DNA from: Flavobacterium enshiense DK69
Lineage (GTDB): Bacteria > Bacteroidota > Bacteroidia > Flavobacteriales > Flavobacteriaceae
DNA length: 64,000 nt
Direction: 5' to 3'
Assembly: GCF_000498495.1 (NCBI RefSeq)
Contig: NZ_AVCS01000015.1
Coordinates: 124,001-188,000 of the forward strand
Part shown: positions 60,940 through 64,000 of the stretch, one piece after another
How positions within the stretch are numbered: the first letter of the stretch is position 1
How the letters are laid out: the number at the start of each line of letters is the position of its first letter
Translations under genes and position numbers: made by a program
The notes under the pieces: model-generated
The model's input: only the letters and a program-made list of their open reading frames with translations
The model's database searches: none
Told to the model about the DNA's origin: nothing

Positions 60940-62847
60940 ATGTCAAGCATAATTCAATTACTACCCGATCACGTTGCGAACCAGATTGCTGCCGGAGAAG
61001 TAGTGCAGCGACCTGCTTCCGTAGTGAAAGAATTGGTGGAAAATGCGGTTGATGCTGGCGCTACCGAAATCAAGCTTATCGTAAAAGATGCGGGAAAAAC
61101 CCTGATTCAGGTAATTGATAACGGAAAAGGAATGTCGGTTACCGACGCACGTTTGTGTTTCGAACGCCATGCAACTTCCAAAATCCGTCATGCAGAAGAT
61201 TTATTTTCACTGCACACGAAAGGTTTTCGAGGAGAGGCATTGGCTTCCATCGCTGCAATTGCCCATGTGGAGCTTAAAACCAAACAGGATCAGGAAGAAT
61301 TAGGTACGCACATTGTTATTGAAGGGAGTAAGTTTGTCTCCCAGGATGTGGCTGTGTTGCCTAGAGGTACTTCATTTTCGGTAAAAAATTTATTTTTCAA
61401 TATTCCTGCGCGACGTAATTTCTTAAAATCTGATACGGTGGAGTTTCGTCATATCGTGGACGATTTTGAACGTGTGGCTTTAGCACATCCGAACATTCAT
61501 TTCATGCTTTATCATAACGGCAGTGAAATGTTTAATTTACCGCAATCCAATCTACGTCAGCGTATTGTGAATGTTTTCGGAGGTAAGACGAATGAGAAGT
61601 TGGTTCCTGTTACGGAAAGTACTGAAATAATGGGAATTCAGGGATTTGTAGGTAAACCGGAGTTTGCGAAGAAGAATCGCGGTGAGCAGTTTTTCTTTGT
61701 TAATGACCGATTTATCAAGAGTCCGTACCTGCATCATGCGATAATGGCGGCTTATGAAGGTTTGTTGAAAGACGGGAGTCAGCCGAGTTATTTCTTATAT
61801 CTCGATGTGCCTCCGCATACGATAGATATCAACATCCATCCGACCAAAACCGAAATTAAATTTGACGATGATCAGGCTATGTATGCCATTTTAAGGTCTT
61901 CCATCAAGCACAGTTTAGGGCAATTCAATGTAGCTCCGGTTTTGGATTTCGAAAGAGATTCTTCTCTGGATATCCCTTACGATTATAAAGAAAAGGAAAG
62001 CGAATTTCCTTTAATTCAGGTGGATGCCAATTTTAATCCGTTTGCCACTGAAACTGAAACTCCTTCGAGGTCGTTTTCATCGTCTTCGGGAGGTTCGCAT
62101 TCTTTTGGATCAGGTGGGTCAAACTATAATTCAGGATATAAAAAGCAGGAAAGCAACGCAAGTTGGGAAAGCTTGTATGTTGGATTGAAAACCGCTACCG
62201 AAGAAATAGACTTGGGTGAAATCCAGTTTGAAAGCGAAGAAGTGACCGGTTCGCTATTTGACGATACCGAAGTGGAATCGGCAGGGAAACGTACTTATCA
62301 GATTCAGAAAAAATATATTGTCAGTCCGATTAAATCCGGAATGATGATTTTGTACCAGGAACGGGCACACCAGCGTATTTTATACGAACAGTTTCTGACC
62401 AATATCACGGTGCATCACGCTGCAAGTCAGCAGTTGCTCTTTCCTTTGGAATTACATTTTTCGCAATCGGAAATGGCTATGATTAAAGAGTTGCGGTCTT
62501 CTTTGGAAAATACAGGTTTTGTATTTGATGCCATGACGTCAGAAATTCTGGTTATCTCAGGACTTCCTGTTAATGTTGCGGAAAGCGAAGTGAACGGGCT
62601 TTTGGAAGAATTGATCCGCGATTTGCAGGGCGACCTTCCGGAAAGCAGTTTCAGTCAGAGCGACCGTATTGCTAAATCGATGGCACGAAGCCTTTCGGTG
62701 AAAACCGGAACCTATTTAACCGAAAAAGAACAGGAAAACATTGTAAATTCGTTATTTGCATGTAAAGACCCCAATGTTTCCCCTTTTAATAAACCAACTT
62801 TCATTACTATGGGTGTGGAAGATTTAGACAAACGTTTTGCCATATGA
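60940..62847 (+). CDS. mutL: DNA mismatch repair protein MutL
   Basis: GHKL ATPase of mismatch repair, 635 residues. The N-terminal domain has IAAGEVVQRPASVVKELVEN, NAVDAGA, IDNGKGM and FRGEALASIAAIA. The middle linker is Ser/Gly-rich (SFSSSSGGSHSFGSGGSN). The C-terminal dimerisation domain contains YQERAHQRILYEQF (472-485) where endonuclease-type MutL has DQHAxxERxxxE, and SPFNKP (614-619) where the other has CPHGRP. The metal-binding residues of the nuclease site thus appear lost. Its stop overlaps the ATG of the rhomboid gene. Confidence 0.95.
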   Translation: MSSIIQLLPDHVANQIAAGEVVQRPASVVKELVENAVDAGATEIKLIVKDAGKTLIQVIDNGKGMSVTDARLCFERHATSKIRHAEDLFSLHTKGFRGEALASIAAIAHVELKTKQDQEELGTHIVIEGSKFVSQDVAVLPRGTSFSVKNLFFNIPARRNFLKSDTVEFRHIVDDFERVALAHPNIHFMLYHNGSEMFNLPQSNLRQRIVNVFGGKTNEKLVPVTESTEIMGIQGFVGKPEFAKKNRGEQFFFVNDRFIKSPYLHHAIMAAYEGLLKDGSQPSYFLYLDVPPHTIDINIHPTKTEIKFDDDQAMYAILRSSIKHSLGQFNVAPVLDFERDSSLDIPYDYKEKESEFPLIQVDANFNPFATETETPSRSFSSSSGGSHSFGSGGSNYNSGYKKQESNASWESLYVGLKTATEEIDLGEIQFESEEVTGSLFDDTEVESAGKRTYQIQKKYIVSPIKSGMMILYQERAHQRILYEQFLTNITVHHAASQQLLFPLELHFSQSEMAMIKELRSSLENTGFVFDAMTSEILVISGLPVNVAESEVNGLLEELIRDLQGDLPESSFSQSDRIAKSMARSLSVKTGTYLTEKEQENIVNSLFACKDPNVSPFNKPTFITMGVEDLDKRFAI

Positions 62848-63596
62848 TGAACATGACCGAAACTGTTAAACAGTTGATTATTATTAACGTGCTTCTTTAT
62901 GTGGGTACAATTATGGTTCCTGCGGCTTTGGATTTTTTGCCGATGTTCTATTTTGAAAACCCGAATTTCAAAGTCTGGCAGGTAATAACGCACATGTTCA
63001 TGCATGCTCCGTTTCCTAATTTTATGCATATTTTGTTTAACATGTTTGCATTGTATTCTTTCGGAAGTTCTTTGGAGCATTTTTGGGGAGGAAGGAAATT
63101 TTTGTTTTTTTACATTTCATGTGGTTTGGGAGCAATGCTTCTTCATAATGCGATAAATTATTATGCGTTCCATTCTATTTATGATACAATGATCAATTCA
63201 GGATTAAAGCCGAGTGAAATCAGCTCGTTCTTGGATACGGGTTCGATCAAATATAATGATGAATTGATAAGAAGGAGTGATTTACAAGCGATTTTAGAAA
63301 TTTATAATGGAAGAATGTTAGGGGCTTCCGGAGCCATTTACGGACTGTTGGTTGCTTTTGCTTTCATGTTTCCTAATGCCGGTTTGGCACTTATCTTTTT
63401 GCCGGTTCCGGTGAAAGCGAAGTATTTCGTTCCGGGACTATTGTTGCTGGATTTGTTCCTTGGTGTTAAGGGGAATTCTATTTTTGGAGGTGGTACCGGA
63501 ATAGCCCATTTTGCACACATTGGTGGCGCGATAATCGGTTTTATTATGATGTCATATTGGAAGAAAAACCAGTTTAATGATAACCGGTGGAATTAA
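62844..63596 (+). CDS. Rhomboid family intramembrane serine protease
   Basis: A 250-residue membrane protease. Helices carry VITHMFMHAPFPNFMHILFN (the conserved H-x-x-x-N region), the catalytic Ser162 in MLGASGAIYGLL and His225 in FAHIGGAIIGF, forming the Ser-His dyad. A polar insert of about 45 residues sits before the Ser helix. It is coupled to mutL by an ATGA overlap (a second ATG at 62847 could also start it) and is followed by another rhomboid gene. Substrates are unknown. Confidence 0.93.
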   Translation: MMNMTETVKQLIIINVLLYVGTIMVPAALDFLPMFYFENPNFKVWQVITHMFMHAPFPNFMHILFNMFALYSFGSSLEHFWGGRKFLFFYISCGLGAMLLHNAINYYAFHSIYDTMINSGLKPSEISSFLDTGSIKYNDELIRRSDLQAILEIYNGRMLGASGAIYGLLVAFAFMFPNAGLALIFLPVPVKAKYFVPGLLLLDLFLGVKGNSIFGGGTGIAHFAHIGGAIIGFIMMSYWKKNQFNDNRWN

Positions 63597-63663
63597 TACC
63601 GAAGGTAGTTTTAAGTTAACGGTGCTCAGTTAGTGAAATTCAATATTTAATCATACTTTGAGG

Positions 63664-64000
63664 ATGAATATTATAGACGATTTTAAATTGCAGTATAAAG
63701 CAGGCGATATCACTCAGAAACTTATTTTCTGGAATGTGGGTATTGCGTTGCCTTTCTTTGTTATACAATCATTTTTCCCGTCTTTGTTTGAGATTCTGAA
63801 GACGTGGCTGTGTTTGCCTTCAAATATTAATGCCGCTATCGTTAAGCCTTGGACGTTAGTCACCTACGCTTTTTTACATGCCGATTTTTGGCATCTGTTG
63901 TTTAATATGATCGTGCTGAATTTCACCAGCCGTTTATTTCTTACGTACTTCACTCAAAAGCAATTATTCGGAGCCTATTTACTGGGCGCCATTTTTGCCG
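63664..64000 (+). CDS. Second rhomboid family protease (C-terminus beyond window)
   Basis: The frame from ATG at 63664 reads without stop to the right edge (112 residues). The start is MNIIDDFKLQYKAGDITQKL, then two helices and the rhomboid segment VTYAFLHADFWHLLFNMIVL, with the His and Asn before the catalytic helix. The GxSG motif lies outside the window. It follows the first rhomboid gene after 67 bases, so the two are a tandem pair, with this one having a longer cytoplasmic N-terminus. Confidence 0.88.
   Translation, partial: MNIIDDFKLQYKAGDITQKLIFWNVGIALPFFVIQSFFPSLFEILKTWLCLPSNINAAIVKPWTLVTYAFLHADFWHLLFNMIVLNFTSRLFLTYFTQKQLFGAYLLGAIFA

Overview
The window is chromosomal DNA of a member of the Bacteroidota, most likely a Flavobacterium-like Flavobacteriaceae. 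The evidence is a C-terminal type IX secretion sorting domain on a subtilase, TonB-linked outer-membrane barrel proteins, many short lipoproteins, AT-rich spacers, almost no Shine-Dalgarno sequences, and promoters of the Bacteroidetes type (TTTG, about 19 bp, TAnnTTTG). It is mostly housekeeping sequence. I see no prophage, insertion sequence, CRISPR array or plasmid module.

Layout. 1-4340: tatC (cut by the left edge) and an arabinose-5-phosphate isomerase on the minus strand, divergent from recQ. 4439-9740: a DUF2891 protein, an FAD dehydrogenase, and a packed run idi-queD-bcp-manA. 9798-10381: a small conserved protein and two identical tRNA-Thr(TGT) genes, each with its own terminator. 10510-15291: minus-strand block with a DUF4369 lipoprotein, M61 peptidase, TIGR03643 protein, AlkB and an EamA transporter. 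15500-21556: L,D-transpeptidase-like lipoprotein, htpG, lipocalin-like and OmpA lipoproteins, an outer-membrane protein, and an orphan ABC ATPase with a small partner. 21597-28540: S9 peptidase, a KAS III plus fatty-acid 2-hydroxylase pair, and a large outer-membrane receptor.

28793-40265: argS, then a three-gene acyl-transfer locus (two paralogous SGNH proteins, the second carrying a LysM insert, plus an MBOAT protein), two small Cys-rich exported proteins, a Ser-rich lipoprotein, ffh, folD, a GNAT and a pseudouridine synthase. 40358-50780: T9SS subtilase, alpha/beta hydrolase, a coiled-coil protein that has lost its zinc ribbon, Nif3-like protein, lpxK-PNP, a hybrid histidine kinase, gap and lipA. 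50938-59264: nhaA, TonB, ECF sigma factor, glycosyltransferase, PaiB, PhyH dioxygenase, murB, rhodanese-thioredoxin lipoprotein and recF. 59397-64000: TPR membrane protein, ribH, mutL and two tandem rhomboids, the last cut by the right edge.

Most worth a second look: the SGNH-SGNH(LysM)-MBOAT locus, which I infer modifies the cell wall or a glycan by O-acylation; a compact structured element between murB and the rhodanese-thioredoxin gene that resembles a repeated flavobacterial RNA-like motif; loss of metal-binding residues in three otherwise well conserved proteins (RecQ, the zinc-ribbon protein, MutL); a pentanucleotide repeat right at the start of an outer-membrane receptor gene; and an extended -7 box (TATnTTTGCAC) shared by the tRNA-Thr, argS and ffh promoters. 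All family assignments come from reading motifs; no database search was run.
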